Shown: positions 1 through 7,913 of the stretch, in pieces | Numbering within the stretch: position 1 is the first letter of the stretch | How the letters are laid out: the number at the start of each line of letters is the position of its first letter | Assembly (NCBI GenBank): GCA_963805525.1 | Contig: CAWDUT010000002.1 | Location: 186,001 to 250,000 of the forward strand | Reading direction: 5' to 3' | From: DASQFQ01 sp963805525 | GTDB taxonomy: Bacteria > Actinomycetota > Thermoleophilia > Solirubrobacterales > Solirubrobacteraceae | DNA length: 64,000 bases | Program-made: the position numbers and the translations under genes | Notes under the pieces: generated by a model | The model's database searches: none | The model's input: the letters and a program-made list of their open reading frames with translations, nothing else | What the model was told of the DNA's origin: nothing

Positions 1-492
1 CGAACCCACTCCGCCCGACGCGCCCAAGACCAGCACCGGGCCGTCGCCCGGCTCCACGCCGTGCTGCTCGAGCCGCTGCACCGACAGCCCGGCGGTGAAG
101 CCCGCCGTACCGAGCGCCATCGCCTGGCGCGCGCTCAACCCGTCGGGGAGCGGCACGACCCACTCCGAAGGCACGCGCGCGTACTCGGCGAAGCCGCCGT
201 GGTGGGCGACGCCGAGGTCGTGCCCGTGCACGATCACCTCGGAGCCCTCGCCCTCGCCGGAGACCACCGTGCCCGCCAGGTCCACGCCCGGCACGAGCGG
301 CGAGATCTGCGCCACGCGGCCCTTCGGCGAGACCGCCAGCGCGTCCTTGTAGTTCACGCTCGACCAGTCGACCCGGACGACGATGTCGCCATCGGGGAGG
401 TCATCCGCGCGCAGGTCCTGAATCCCCCGCGCGACGTCATCGTCCTGCTTCTCCGCGACCAGCGCGCGGAAGGAGTCTGGGAGTGCGCTCAT
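1..492 (-). CDS. MDR-family NADPH:quinone/acrylyl-CoA reductase (YhdH/AcuI type), partial
   Basis: This is the N-terminal 164 codons of a medium-chain dehydrogenase/reductase; the C-terminal half lies beyond the window edge. The start is the ATG at 492-490 (MSALPDSFRALVAEK). Visible features are the GroES-like segment with VNYKDALAVSPKGRVAQ, the PGVDLAGTVV stretch, and the beginning of the Rossmann dinucleotide loop GASGGVGS at the edge. There are no zinc-ligand cysteines, as expected for the zinc-free YhdH/AcuI branch, which reduces quinones or acrylyl-CoA with NADPH in the cytoplasm. The family is clear; the exact substrate cannot be read from this half. Confidence 0.85.
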   Translation of the reverse strand, partial: MSALPDSFRALVAEKQDDDVARGIQDLRADDLPDGDIVVRVDWSSVNYKDALAVSPKGRVAQISPLVPGVDLAGTVVSGEGEGSEVIVHGHDLGVAHHGGFAEYARVPSEWVVPLPDGLSARQAMALGTAGFTAGLSVQRLEQHGVEPGDGPVLVLGASGGVGS

Positions 493-522
493 CCCCGGTG
501 CCTACCTCGGGAGCGCGCGGAA

Positions 523-954
523 CTAACTCGCGGCGTCGGCCTTGGGCGGCGGGAAGCCGCGCCACGGCACGTTCTTGCGCACGTCGTCGAGCTCCTCGGA
601 CGGCACGTGTGTCTCCAGCGCCTTCTCGAGCGTGACCTCGGCCTTCGTCTCGTACGCCTCGGCGACCTTGTCGAACGACTCCTGGTCCTTCGAGTACGGC
701 AGCAGCGTGCGGTTGATCTGCGTCACGTCGACGTGCGCGCCCATGATCGCCGGCTCGAGCAGCTCGACGGACTCCTCCGGCGTGCGCGCGACGAGCTGGC
801 CGACGGCGCGGTTGCCGATCATCCGCTGCAGCGCGAGCGCGGCGGGCACGGACGGCGCCGCGGCGGCCCGCTGCGGGGCGGCGTCGGGAGCCTGCTCATG
901 CTCGCGCTCGTGACCGTGCACTTCGGGAGGACTCTGCCGCACCGGGCGTCGCAA
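523..954 (-). CDS. Small protein with GNRAV motif and an annexin-like repeat
   Basis: About 143 residues. The N-terminus is basic and His/Glu-rich (VHGHEREHEQAP), followed by LQRMIGNRAVGQLV near residues 42-55. This LQR-x2-GNRAV motif is known from proteins accompanying DUF4157 and extracellular contractile injection systems. Residues about 72-128 resemble one degenerate annexin repeat: GAHVDVTQINRTLL in place of GTDE..I...L, then FDKVAEAYETKAEVTLEKAL. The start is uncertain: TTG at 954 gives MRRPVRQSP, and a GTG 12 bases further in is an alternative. No injection-system genes are visible nearby, so this may be an orphan effector or adaptor. The function is not known. Confidence 0.6.
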   Translation of the reverse strand: MRRPVRQSPPEVHGHEREHEQAPDAAPQRAAAAPSVPAALALQRMIGNRAVGQLVARTPEESVELLEPAIMGAHVDVTQINRTLLPYSKDQESFDKVAEAYETKAEVTLEKALETHVPSEELDDVRKNVPWRGFPPPKADAAS

Positions 955-979
955 AGCAACACCCGGTGCGGCCAGGTCG

Positions 980-1590
980 TCAGCGCCTCGGCTTCTTCGC
1001 CCTGAGGATGCGGACGGTCCGGTGCGCCCTCCGCGTCGCGGCGCCCGGGTTGCGGACCGACCCCGTCAGGCGCGTCCTGATCGAGCGCTGCTTGTTCAGG
1101 CGCTTGAGGTCACGCGCCTTGAGCTTGAACGTGACCGTCTTGTACTTGCCCGGCTTGGCCGAGAACGTCTTCTTGCCGAGCTTGCCGAGCTTGCCGAGCG
1201 TCAGCTTCATGCGGCACGTCGCCGGCAGGGTGCCCGGCCGATCGGCGCGCCGAGCCGGTGGTCGTGGAACTTGTTGACGAAGTAGAAGAGCTGCGTCGTC
1301 GCCTCGTTGCGGTTGAGCTGCCACGAGTCCGGCACCGTGTGGTTCAACGTGCAGCCGGGGGCGTCGGCAGGACAGAAGCCGGCCGCGTCCGGCACGTTCT
1401 GGATCGGGTAGAGCCAGTCGCTGCCGCTCGACGGCGAGACGTCGCCGTCGGACGGCGGCGTGAAGCGATCCTCGAAGCCGTCCTCGGTCAGCACGGGGCC
1501 GACCTCGTCGCGGACGTCGGCGAACGCGTGCGCGTTGTCGCCGCTCCCGCAGCCACAGCACGACCAGACCTGAACCTCATCCCGCCACCT
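980..1590 (-). pseudogene. Remnant of a secreted M36 (fungalysin-type) metallopeptidase
   Basis: Two pieces lie in different frames. The upstream piece, about 1590 to 1236, encodes AHAFADVRDEVGP, then SWQLNRNEATTQLFYFVNKF and HDH, the region that precedes the zinc site of M36 peptidases. The downstream piece, about 1245 to 980, encodes GTLPATCRMKLTLGKLGKK and a very basic Lys/Arg tail of the kind that ends many secreted proteins of this group. The catalytic HExxH domain is absent, and so is the propeptide before residue 1. This is a gene with its core deleted and the frame broken at the junction, so it should have no peptidase activity. Confidence 0.7.
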
Positions 1591-1682
1591 CCCCTGAAAA
1601 ACAGACCGGCGGGGGAAGCTACACCCGGCGTCAACCCTTTTCGAGAGCCAGATGCGGGCATCTGGCGGCGGTGCGCCAAGTC

Positions 1683-1708
1683 CGAAGCGGACCTCGAGGT
1701 CCGCTTCG
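1683..1708. promoter_or_regulatory. 26-bp perfect palindromic operator in front of the MFS gene
   Basis: A perfect inverted repeat, half-site CGAAGCGGACCTC, centred between 1695 and 1696. It ends 14 bases before the ATG of the MFS transporter, which leaves no room for a normal leader. AAGCGGAC...GTCCGCTT is a typical TetR-family operator shape, and the TetR gene is the second gene of the same unit. Autoregulated repression of pump and repressor is the likely meaning. Confidence 0.75.
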
Positions 1709-1722
1709 CTACGCTGGCAGCG

Positions 1723-3117
1723 ATGCCACGCCCGCACCCCCTCCGCTCGCTCCTCATCCTCTCGCTCGCCGCGCTCGCCTTCGCGCTCGCGCAGACGATG
1801 CTCATCCCCGCGCTCACCGAGCTCGCGAAGTCGCTCAACACCGACGCCAGCGGCGTCGCCTGGACCGTCACCGCCTACCTGCTCGCGGCCGCCGTGTGCA
1901 CCCCGGTGTTCGGCCGCCTCGGCGACATGTTCGGCAAGCGCCGCCTGCTCGTGGTCGCGCTCGGGATCTTCGTCGCCGGCTCGGTCATCTCCGCGCTCGG
2001 CACGAGCCTCGAGGTCGTGGTCGCCGGCCGTGTCCTCCAGGGCGCCGGCGGCGGCATCTTCCCGCTCTGCTTCGGGATCATCCGCGACGAGTTCCCGCGC
2101 GAGAAGGTCGGCTCGAGCATCGGCCTGATCTCCGCCACGTTCGGCATCGGCGGCGGCGCCGGCCTGATCCTCGGCGGGCTCATCACCGACCACACCTCCT
2201 ACCACTGGATCTTCTGGCTCGGCGCGATCAGCGCGGCGCTCGCGGCGGTCTGCATCGAGCTGTTCGTGCCGGAGTCGCCGGTCCGCACGCCCGGGCGCGT
2301 CGACGTGCGCGGCGCGATCGTGCTCGGCCTCGGGCTGACCGCGCCGCTGCTCGCGATCGCCAAGGCCAACGAGTGGGGCTGGGGCGACACGCGCACGATC
2401 GGCCTGTTCGTGGTCGGCGCGGTGATCCTCAGCTTCTGGGTCTGGCTGCAGCGCCGGACTCCCGAGCCGCTCGTCGACATCGAGATGCTGCGCCAGCCGG
2501 TCGTGGCGATGACCAACTTCGCGACCGTGCTCGTCGGCTTCGGCATGTTCGGCTCGTTCATCCTCATCCCGCAGCTCGCGGAGGCGCCGAAGTCGAGCGG
2601 CTACGGGTTCGGGCTCGACGCGACCGGAGCCGGTCTGCTGATGGTCCCCGGCGCGCTCGTGATGCTCGTCGCCGGCCCGCTCTCGGGCGTGCTCGGCACC
2701 CGCTTCGGCTCGCGCGTCCCGCTCGCGCTGGGCGCGATCACGACCTCCGTCGGCCTGCTGCTGATGGCGCTCGTCCACGGCACCCAGCTCGAGATCATCG
2801 TCTGGAACCTGGTGATGTCGACCGGCATCGGGCTCGCGTTCGCCGCGATGCCGAACCTGATCCTCGAGGCGGTCACGCCGGAGGAGACCGGCCAGGCGAC
2901 CGGCGTGAACACGCTCGTGCGGTCGGTCGGCGCCTCGCTCGGCGCCCAGATCAGCGCCGCCGTGCTGGCCGGCAGCGTCGTCGCCGGCCTCCCGACCGAC
3001 AGCGGCTACACCAACGCCTTCCTGGTCAGCGCGTTCGTCGCGCTCGCGGCGGCGATCACCGCGTTCCTCATCCCGGCGCGCCGCGGCCGCATGGCCGCCG
3101 TACCCGTCCACGCATGA
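1723..3117 (+). CDS. MFS drug-type efflux transporter
   Basis: 464 residues, a polytopic membrane protein of the DHA2/EmrB-like major facilitator group. It shows the loop 2-3 signature GRLGDMFGKRRLL (about residues 65-77), motif C-like glycine-rich helix 5 (GIGGGAGLILGGLI), and about 14 hydrophobic helices. The ATG at 1723 begins MPRPHPLRSLL; no Shine-Dalgarno is visible and the operator palindrome ends just upstream, so a leaderless transcript is plausible. The stop overlaps the ATG of the TetR gene (ATGA). It probably exports a hydrophobic compound by proton antiport; the substrate is not known. Confidence 0.85.
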   Translation: MPRPHPLRSLLILSLAALAFALAQTMLIPALTELAKSLNTDASGVAWTVTAYLLAAAVCTPVFGRLGDMFGKRRLLVVALGIFVAGSVISALGTSLEVVVAGRVLQGAGGGIFPLCFGIIRDEFPREKVGSSIGLISATFGIGGGAGLILGGLITDHTSYHWIFWLGAISAALAAVCIELFVPESPVRTPGRVDVRGAIVLGLGLTAPLLAIAKANEWGWGDTRTIGLFVVGAVILSFWVWLQRRTPEPLVDIEMLRQPVVAMTNFATVLVGFGMFGSFILIPQLAEAPKSSGYGFGLDATGAGLLMVPGALVMLVAGPLSGVLGTRFGSRVPLALGAITTSVGLLLMALVHGTQLEIIVWNLVMSTGIGLAFAAMPNLILEAVTPEETGQATGVNTLVRSVGASLGAQISAAVLAGSVVAGLPTDSGYTNAFLVSAFVALAAAITAFLIPARRGRMAAVPVHA

Positions 3118-3677
3118 CCGCCGTCGCCGCCCGCACGCGCGCCGACGCCGTCCGCAACCGCGAGCGCGTGATCGTCGCGGCGGCAGAGGTGTTCCGCGAG
3201 AAGGGCGACGCCGCGGTCGTGCCGGAGATCGCCGCCCGCGCCGGCGTCGGCAAGGGCACCGTCTACCGCTGCTTCCCGACCAAGGACCACCTCGTCGCCG
3301 CGGTCGCGACCCAGCGCGTGCGCTGGTTCGAGGCCGAGGCGCGCGAGGCGGCCGCCGGCCACGACCCGTGGGGCGCGTTCATGAGCTTCATGGAGCGCAT
3401 CGCGGACGCCTACTGCGAGGACCGCGGCATGGTCTCCTCGATGTCGCAGGCGATCGAGCTCGACGAGCTCGTCGCCGCGCGCGCCGCCGCCCACGACGCC
3501 CTGCGCGAGCTGATGGAGCGCGCGATCGCTCAAGGCTCGATGCGCGCCGACGCCCAGCCCGCCGACCTGAAGGTCCTGCTCAGCGGCATCGCGCGCTCGC
3601 TCGCCGCCGAGCAGGAGCGCGATCCGGCCGTCTGGCGCCACTACGCCCGGCTCGTGGTCGACGCCCTGCGCGCCTAA
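3114..3677 (+). CDS. TetR-family transcriptional regulator
   Basis: 187 residues. The N-terminal helix-turn-helix covers about residues 15-65 (VIVAAAEVFREKGDAAVVPE, then GVGKGTVYRCFPTKDHLVAA), and a helical ligand-binding domain follows. It starts at the ATG overlapping the stop of the MFS gene, so the two are translationally coupled. The likely target is the perfect palindrome at 1683-1708. By analogy with pump-repressor pairs it should release DNA on binding the pump substrate. Confidence 0.9.
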   Translation: MTAVAARTRADAVRNRERVIVAAAEVFREKGDAAVVPEIAARAGVGKGTVYRCFPTKDHLVAAVATQRVRWFEAEAREAAAGHDPWGAFMSFMERIADAYCEDRGMVSSMSQAIELDELVAARAAAHDALRELMERAIAQGSMRADAQPADLKVLLSGIARSLAAEQERDPAVWRHYARLVVDALRA

Positions 3678-3687
3678 AATCGGCGCA

Positions 3688-4033
3688 GTGAGCAAGGAAG
3701 CCCCCGGCCGCCTGAGCCGGCGCTGCAGGTCTGGCAGGGGCTCTCCGAGGCCCAGGGCCGCGGTCGCGGCGACCGCGAGCTGGCGATCGTCTTCACCGAC
3801 CTCGCCGATTTCTCGACCTGGGCGCTCGACGCCGGCGACACCCAGGCGGTGGCGCTGCTGCGCGAGGTCGGCTCCGCCGTCGAGCCGGAGATCTGCTCGC
3901 GGGCGAGGTGCTCGTCTCCGAGGCCGTGCACGAGCGCGTCGAGGCCGACACGGTGCAGCTCAAGCGCCGCTGGCGCTTCAGCGCCAAGGGCGCGCCCAAG
4001 GGCCTGAAGGTCTACGCCGCCGAGCCGAGCTGA
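3688..4033 (+). pseudogene. Core-deleted class III adenylate/guanylate cyclase
   Basis: Fragments of a class III cyclase catalytic domain are found in three frames. From 3731: LQVWQGLSEAQGRGRGD, then ELAIVFTDLADFSTWALDAG, which is the first metal-binding aspartate region. This runs to LLREVGSAVEPEI. It then jumps directly to GEVLVSEAVHERVEADTVQL, and to the C-terminal FSAKGAPKGLKVYAAEPS with a stop at 4031-4033. About 100 residues with the second metal aspartate and the transition-state residues are missing, and there is also a frame break near 3727. It cannot make a cyclic nucleotide. Its end overlaps the convergent phosphatase gene. Confidence 0.75.
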
Positions 4034-6045
4034 GCGCCGCCGCGCGCGAGCGGCAGGCGCCCGATCGCGAGCGCGCAGGTGTCGTCGGCCTGGTCGCCGT
4101 GCTCGAACTCCGCGAGCGCGTCCTCGATCCGGCGCAGCGCCTCGTCGGGCTCGCGCGCGTCGACGAGCAGCGCCTGCAGCCGCTCGTCGCCGTAGCGCTC
4201 GCTCGCGCCCGTCGTGTCGGTGACGCCGTCGGTGTAGAGCACGAGCAGCTCGCCGGCCGCGAGCGTCGTCGTCGTGCGCGGGAACTCGGCCGTCGTCCAG
4301 GCGCCGAGCATCGTGCCCCACGCGCCGACCGGCTCGGGCGTGCCGTCGCGGCGGATCGCGAACGGCAGCGGGTGGCCGGCGCAGATCACGGTCGCCTCCG
4401 CCTCGGGGCCGCGCTCTTGCAGCAGCACGCAGCACAGGGTGCACAGCGCCGTGCCCGCCCGTTCGAAGAGCTGCCGGTTGAGGAACGCGACGGCGTCGAG
4501 CGGGTCGTCGTGCAGCTGCGCCGCGGTGCGCAGCACATGGCGGGTGAAGGCGGTCAGCGAGGCCGCGGGCGCACCGCGGCCGGCCACGTCGCCGACCACC
4601 ACCATCCAGCCGCCGTTGACCTCGAAGGCGTCGTAGAAGTCGCCGCCCACCCAGTTCTCCTGCCCCGCCGGGCGGTACAGCGTGGCGAGGCCGAAGCCGG
4701 GGATCTCCGGCAGCGCGGGCGGCAGCAGCGCGCGCTGGAGCGTGCGCGCGATCGTCGAGCGCTCGCTGTAGAGCCGCGCGTTCTCGACCGCGAGGCCGGC
4801 GCGCCGCCCGATCTCGGTGCAGAGGCTGAGGTCGGCCTCCGTGAACACGCGGCCCGACTCGGCGTTGACGAACGAGATCACGCCCGTCGGCTGCCCGCTC
4901 GGCGCCACCATCGGCACCATCACGACCGAGCGCATGCCGAGGCCGCGCACCAGCTCGAGCAGCTCGGGGTCGTCGACCGCCTCGGTCAGCAGCTCGTCGG
5001 GGATCTCCGGGACGAGCTGCGGCTCGCCGTCGCGGAGCACCTGGGCCGAGCCGCTGTCGTCGCTCGTGTAGGTCGGGTACTGCTGGGCGAGCTTGCGCGC
5101 GAACTCGACCTTGGCGGGGTCGCTGTGGACGACCGCGACCTGGCGGATCGTGCCGGAGTGGTCGGGCATATTGACCCCGCACCAGTCCGCCAGCTCGGGC
5201 ACGGCGAGGCCGGCGACCTCACGCAGCGTCTGCTCGTAGTCGGTCGAGGACGAGAGCGCCTCGCCGGTGCGGGACAGCAGCCGCTGCGCGAGCTCCGAGC
5301 GCTTGCGGTCCGTGATGTCCTCGATGACGCTCACCACCAGCCGGATGCGGCCGCGGCTGTCGCTGACGCCGCGCGCTTTCGTCACCCGCCAGCGCTCCTC
5401 GCCGGTGGAGCGCTTGACGATCCGGATCGTCACCGGGCCGGGATCCTCGCCGCGGGCCACGCGCGTGGTCGGGTAGCGCTCGGGCGGGAGCGGCGAGCCG
5501 TCCTCCGCGAAGTAGTCGGCGTCGGAGACGAGCTGCTCGCGCGGTGTGCTGAGCAGCACCTCGGCCGACGCGTAGCCGAGCGTCTCCGCCGCGGCCTCGT
5601 TCGCGTACAGCAACTCCATCTTGTCGTCCTGGACGATCACCGCCTCGGCGAGGTTGGAGAGCGCCGCGGTGAGCTGCGAGCCGATCGCCTCCGCCCGCAC
5701 GGCCTGCTCGCGATGGCGCGCCGACAGCACGGCGATCCCGCCGCCGGCGATCACGACGGCGGCGCGCAGCCAGTAGTCGGCGCCCAGCTCGCTGTTGTTC
5801 CACGTCGCGCTCAGCAGCGCGGAGGCGCTCGCCAGGGCGGCGACGGCCGCCGTCTGGCGCTGGTTGGCCCGCATTGAGGTCAGGAACGGGCCGATGACGA
5901 CGAGCGACGGGAAGTTCTTCTCCCACAGGGCGTCGAGCAGCGTGAGCCCGACGACCAGCGCCAGCCCCGCCACGGTCGCGGTCCGGCGCTCGCCGGACTC
6001 CGCGTCCAGGCGGACCCGCTCGGCCGCCGCTCTGAGCTCGCTCAT
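4012..6045 (-). CDS. Membrane-anchored PAS-GAF-SpoIIE (PP2C) phosphatase
   Basis: 677 residues. Four hydrophobic segments lie between about 22 and 110. They are followed by a PAS domain (about 125-250, ending in the PAC motif SVIEDITDRKRSE), a GAF domain (about 265-410), and a SpoIIE/RsbU PP2C phosphatase domain (about 440-670). The phosphatase metal motifs are GGDFYDAF, VVGDVAGRG and YTDGVTDT with a final DDTCAL. Such enzymes dephosphorylate STAS-domain anti-anti-sigma factors; a STAS gene sits 1 base upstream, so the pair is a partner-switching module. The signal sensed by PAS and GAF is unknown. Confidence 0.92.
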   Translation of the reverse strand: MSELRAAAERVRLDAESGERRTATVAGLALVVGLTLLDALWEKNFPSLVVIGPFLTSMRANQRQTAAVAALASASALLSATWNNSELGADYWLRAAVVIAGGGIAVLSARHREQAVRAEAIGSQLTAALSNLAEAVIVQDDKMELLYANEAAAETLGYASAEVLLSTPREQLVSDADYFAEDGSPLPPERYPTTRVARGEDPGPVTIRIVKRSTGEERWRVTKARGVSDSRGRIRLVVSVIEDITDRKRSELAQRLLSRTGEALSSSTDYEQTLREVAGLAVPELADWCGVNMPDHSGTIRQVAVVHSDPAKVEFARKLAQQYPTYTSDDSGSAQVLRDGEPQLVPEIPDELLTEAVDDPELLELVRGLGMRSVVMVPMVAPSGQPTGVISFVNAESGRVFTEADLSLCTEIGRRAGLAVENARLYSERSTIARTLQRALLPPALPEIPGFGLATLYRPAGQENWVGGDFYDAFEVNGGWMVVVGDVAGRGAPAASLTAFTRHVLRTAAQLHDDPLDAVAFLNRQLFERAGTALCTLCCVLLQERGPEAEATVICAGHPLPFAIRRDGTPEPVGAWGTMLGAWTTAEFPRTTTTLAAGELLVLYTDGVTDTTGASERYGDERLQALLVDAREPDEALRRIEDALAEFEHGDQADDTCALAIGRLPLARGGAQLGSAA

Positions 6046-6046
6046 G

Positions 6047-6352
6047 TCAAGCGGCTGCGGGGTCGTCCACGACAGTGAGGCGGTCGGAGAGTCCGATCAT
6101 CTCGAACAGCCGGTGGACGGTTGCGGGCGCGCGCACCACGACGAACTGCGTGCCCGACTCCGACGAGGACTTCTCGGCCTCGATCACCGCCGCGAGGCCC
6201 TGGGTGTCCATGAACGCGACCTCGCGGAGGTCCAGCACGACCTTCTTGCCGCGCTGGAGCGCGCTGGTGAGCTGCGCGCGCAGCACGTCGACGGTCGCCA
6301 GATCGACGTCGCCGGTGACGGCCACGATCTCCGTTGAGTCCGCCGAGGACAC
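6047..6352 (-). CDS. STAS-domain anti-sigma factor antagonist
   Basis: About 101 residues from the GTG at 6352-6350 (VSSADSTEIVAVTGDVDLAT). AGGA lies 13 bases upstream. The single STAS domain has the phosphorylatable serine/threonine region as FMDTQGLAAVI; note that Thr replaces the usual Ser in the D-S-x-G-L context (DTQGL). It lies head-to-tail with the SpoIIE phosphatase, its likely activator. The frame stays open upstream without a better start, so a slightly longer N-terminus (QEFSVN) is possible. Confidence 0.85.
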   Translation of the reverse strand: MSSADSTEIVAVTGDVDLATVDVLRAQLTSALQRGKKVVLDLREVAFMDTQGLAAVIEAEKSSSESGTQFVVVRAPATVHRLFEMIGLSDRLTVVDDPAAA

Positions 6353-6442
6353 GTTGACGCTGAATTCCTGATCGGCGATGCGGCGATAATAAGCCCAGCG
6401 CCCTACGGAGCGAGCAGATCCTCGAGGTGCATACTCAGGACC

Positions 6443-7483
6443 ATGCCCGTCCTCGAAGGGCTCGAGCTCCCGATCGTGCAGGCGCCGCTCGCCGGCGGCG
6501 CCTCGACGCCGGCGCTGGCGGCGGCGGTGTGCGAGGCGGGCGGGCTCGGCTTCCTCGCCGCGGGCTACAAGACGGCCGACGCGGTCCGCGCCGACCTCGC
6601 GACGCTGCGCGGGCTCACGGAGCGGCCGTTCGGGCTCAACATCTTCGCCCCGCCCGGCGGCCCGGCCGACGACGCGGCCGTGCGCGCGTATGCGGCGCGG
6701 CTGTGCGACGAGGGCGAGCTCGGGGAGCCGCGGCACGACGACGACGGCTGGGAGGCCAAGCTGGCGGTCGCCGAGGCCGAGCGCGTCCCGGTCGTCACGT
6801 TCACGTTCGGCTGCCCGGACCCCGCCGTCTTCGATCGCATGCACGCCGCGGGCGCCGAGGCGTGGGTGACGGTCACGAGCCCCGCCGAGGCGCGGATCGC
6901 GCGCGACGCGGGCGCCGACGCGCTCGTCGTCCAAGGCGTCGAGGCGGGCGGGCACCGCGCCGTGTTCGAGGACGACGACGCGGCCTCCGACCTCGGCATC
7001 CTCGCGGCGCTGCAGCTCGTCCGCGCGGCGGTCGACCTCCCGCTGGTCGCCACCGGCGGGCTGGCCACCGGGCGCGCCGTCGCCGCCGTGCTCGCCGCCG
7101 GCGCGGCCGCCGCCCAGCTCGGCACCGCGTTCATGCGCACGCCGGAGGCCGGCACCGCCGACGTGCACCGCGAGGCGCTCGCCGGCGAGGCGCCGACCGC
7201 GCTCACGCGCGCCTTCAGCGGGCGCACCGCGCGCGGGGTCGTCAATCGCTTCATGCGCGAGCACTCCGAGGAGGCGCCGCGCGCCTACCCCGACGTCCAC
7301 TACGTCACGGCGCCGCTGCGCGCGGCCGCGCGCGAGCGCGGGGACGCGGACGGCCTGCACCTGTGGGCCGGGCAGGCGCACGCGCTGGCCCAGGAGGAGC
7401 CGGCGGGCGAGCTCACGCGGCGGCTGGCGGCGGAGGCCGCGGCGGCGCTGGAGGAGGCGATTTCGCGGCTGCGGAGCGGGTAG
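6443..7483 (+). CDS. Nitronate monooxygenase / 2-nitropropane dioxygenase family
   Basis: 346 residues, an FMN-binding TIM barrel. It shows the N-terminal LPIVQAPLAGGASTP, the central VQGVEAGGHR with the catalytic-type His, and the phosphate-binding LVATGGLATGR followed by AAQLGTAFMRTPEAG. The family oxidises alkyl nitronates; some members are enoyl-ACP reductases, but the GGHR motif favours the nitronate group. It starts at the ATG at 6443, divergent from the STAS gene with about 90 bases between. Confidence 0.88.
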   Translation: MPVLEGLELPIVQAPLAGGASTPALAAAVCEAGGLGFLAAGYKTADAVRADLATLRGLTERPFGLNIFAPPGGPADDAAVRAYAARLCDEGELGEPRHDDDGWEAKLAVAEAERVPVVTFTFGCPDPAVFDRMHAAGAEAWVTVTSPAEARIARDAGADALVVQGVEAGGHRAVFEDDDAASDLGILAALQLVRAAVDLPLVATGGLATGRAVAAVLAAGAAAAQLGTAFMRTPEAGTADVHREALAGEAPTALTRAFSGRTARGVVNRFMREHSEEAPRAYPDVHYVTAPLRAAARERGDADGLHLWAGQAHALAQEEPAGELTRRLAAEAAAALEEAISRLRSG

Positions 7484-7492
7484 TCCCACCCT

Positions 7493-7903
7493 ATGCCAGC
7501 GAAAAAGGAAGACCTCCCCGGCACGATCGAGCGCTCGCCCAAGAAGGTGCAGGACACCTACGAGAAGACGCTCGACTCGGCCCACGAGCAGTACGACTCC
7601 GAGGAGCGCGCGCACCGCACCGCGTTCGCCTCCGTCAAGCACGTCGCCGAGAAGAAGGGCGACCACTGGGAGCTCAAGGACGAGCAGGGCTCATCGGACC
7701 CTCAGGCCGAGCAGTCCGGCCGGGCCGCCCGCGACAACCCGAGGCGCACCTACGGCGGCGTCGACGCGAACAAGTCCAAAGAGGAGCTCTACGAGGACGC
7801 CAAGGAGGCGGGCATCGAGGGCCGCTCGGACATGAGCAAGGAGCAGCTCGCCGAGGCGCTCCAGAAGCACTCCGAGCGGGAGTCCGCGAAGGCGCGCTCG
7901 TAG
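7493..7903 (+). CDS. ChaB-like protein with C-terminal SAP/Rho-N-like segment
   Basis: 136 residues, highly charged and cytoplasmic. Residues 1-60 match the ChaB fold (LPGTIERSPKKVQDTYEKTL, then AHRTAFASVKHVAEKKGDHW). Residues about 95-130 (NKSKEELYEDAKEAGIEGRS, then MSKEQLAEAL) look like the helix-extended-helix of SAP or Rho N-terminal domains, which bind nucleic acid. It begins 10 bases after the nitronate monooxygenase. ChaB was named from a cation-transport locus but its role is unclear; the fusion suggests a DNA-associated protein. Confidence 0.8.
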   Translation: MPAKKEDLPGTIERSPKKVQDTYEKTLDSAHEQYDSEERAHRTAFASVKHVAEKKGDHWELKDEQGSSDPQAEQSGRAARDNPRRTYGGVDANKSKEELYEDAKEAGIEGRSDMSKEQLAEALQKHSERESAKARS

Positions 7904-7913
7904 CATCAGCGGG

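Noticed and set aside
1207..3111. A 634-codon open frame antisense to the MFS transporter
   Set aside because: Only its first stretch in the remnant region resembles a protein; the part over the MFS gene is Arg/Asp/Glu-rich shadow sequence typical of the antisense of GC-rich genes.
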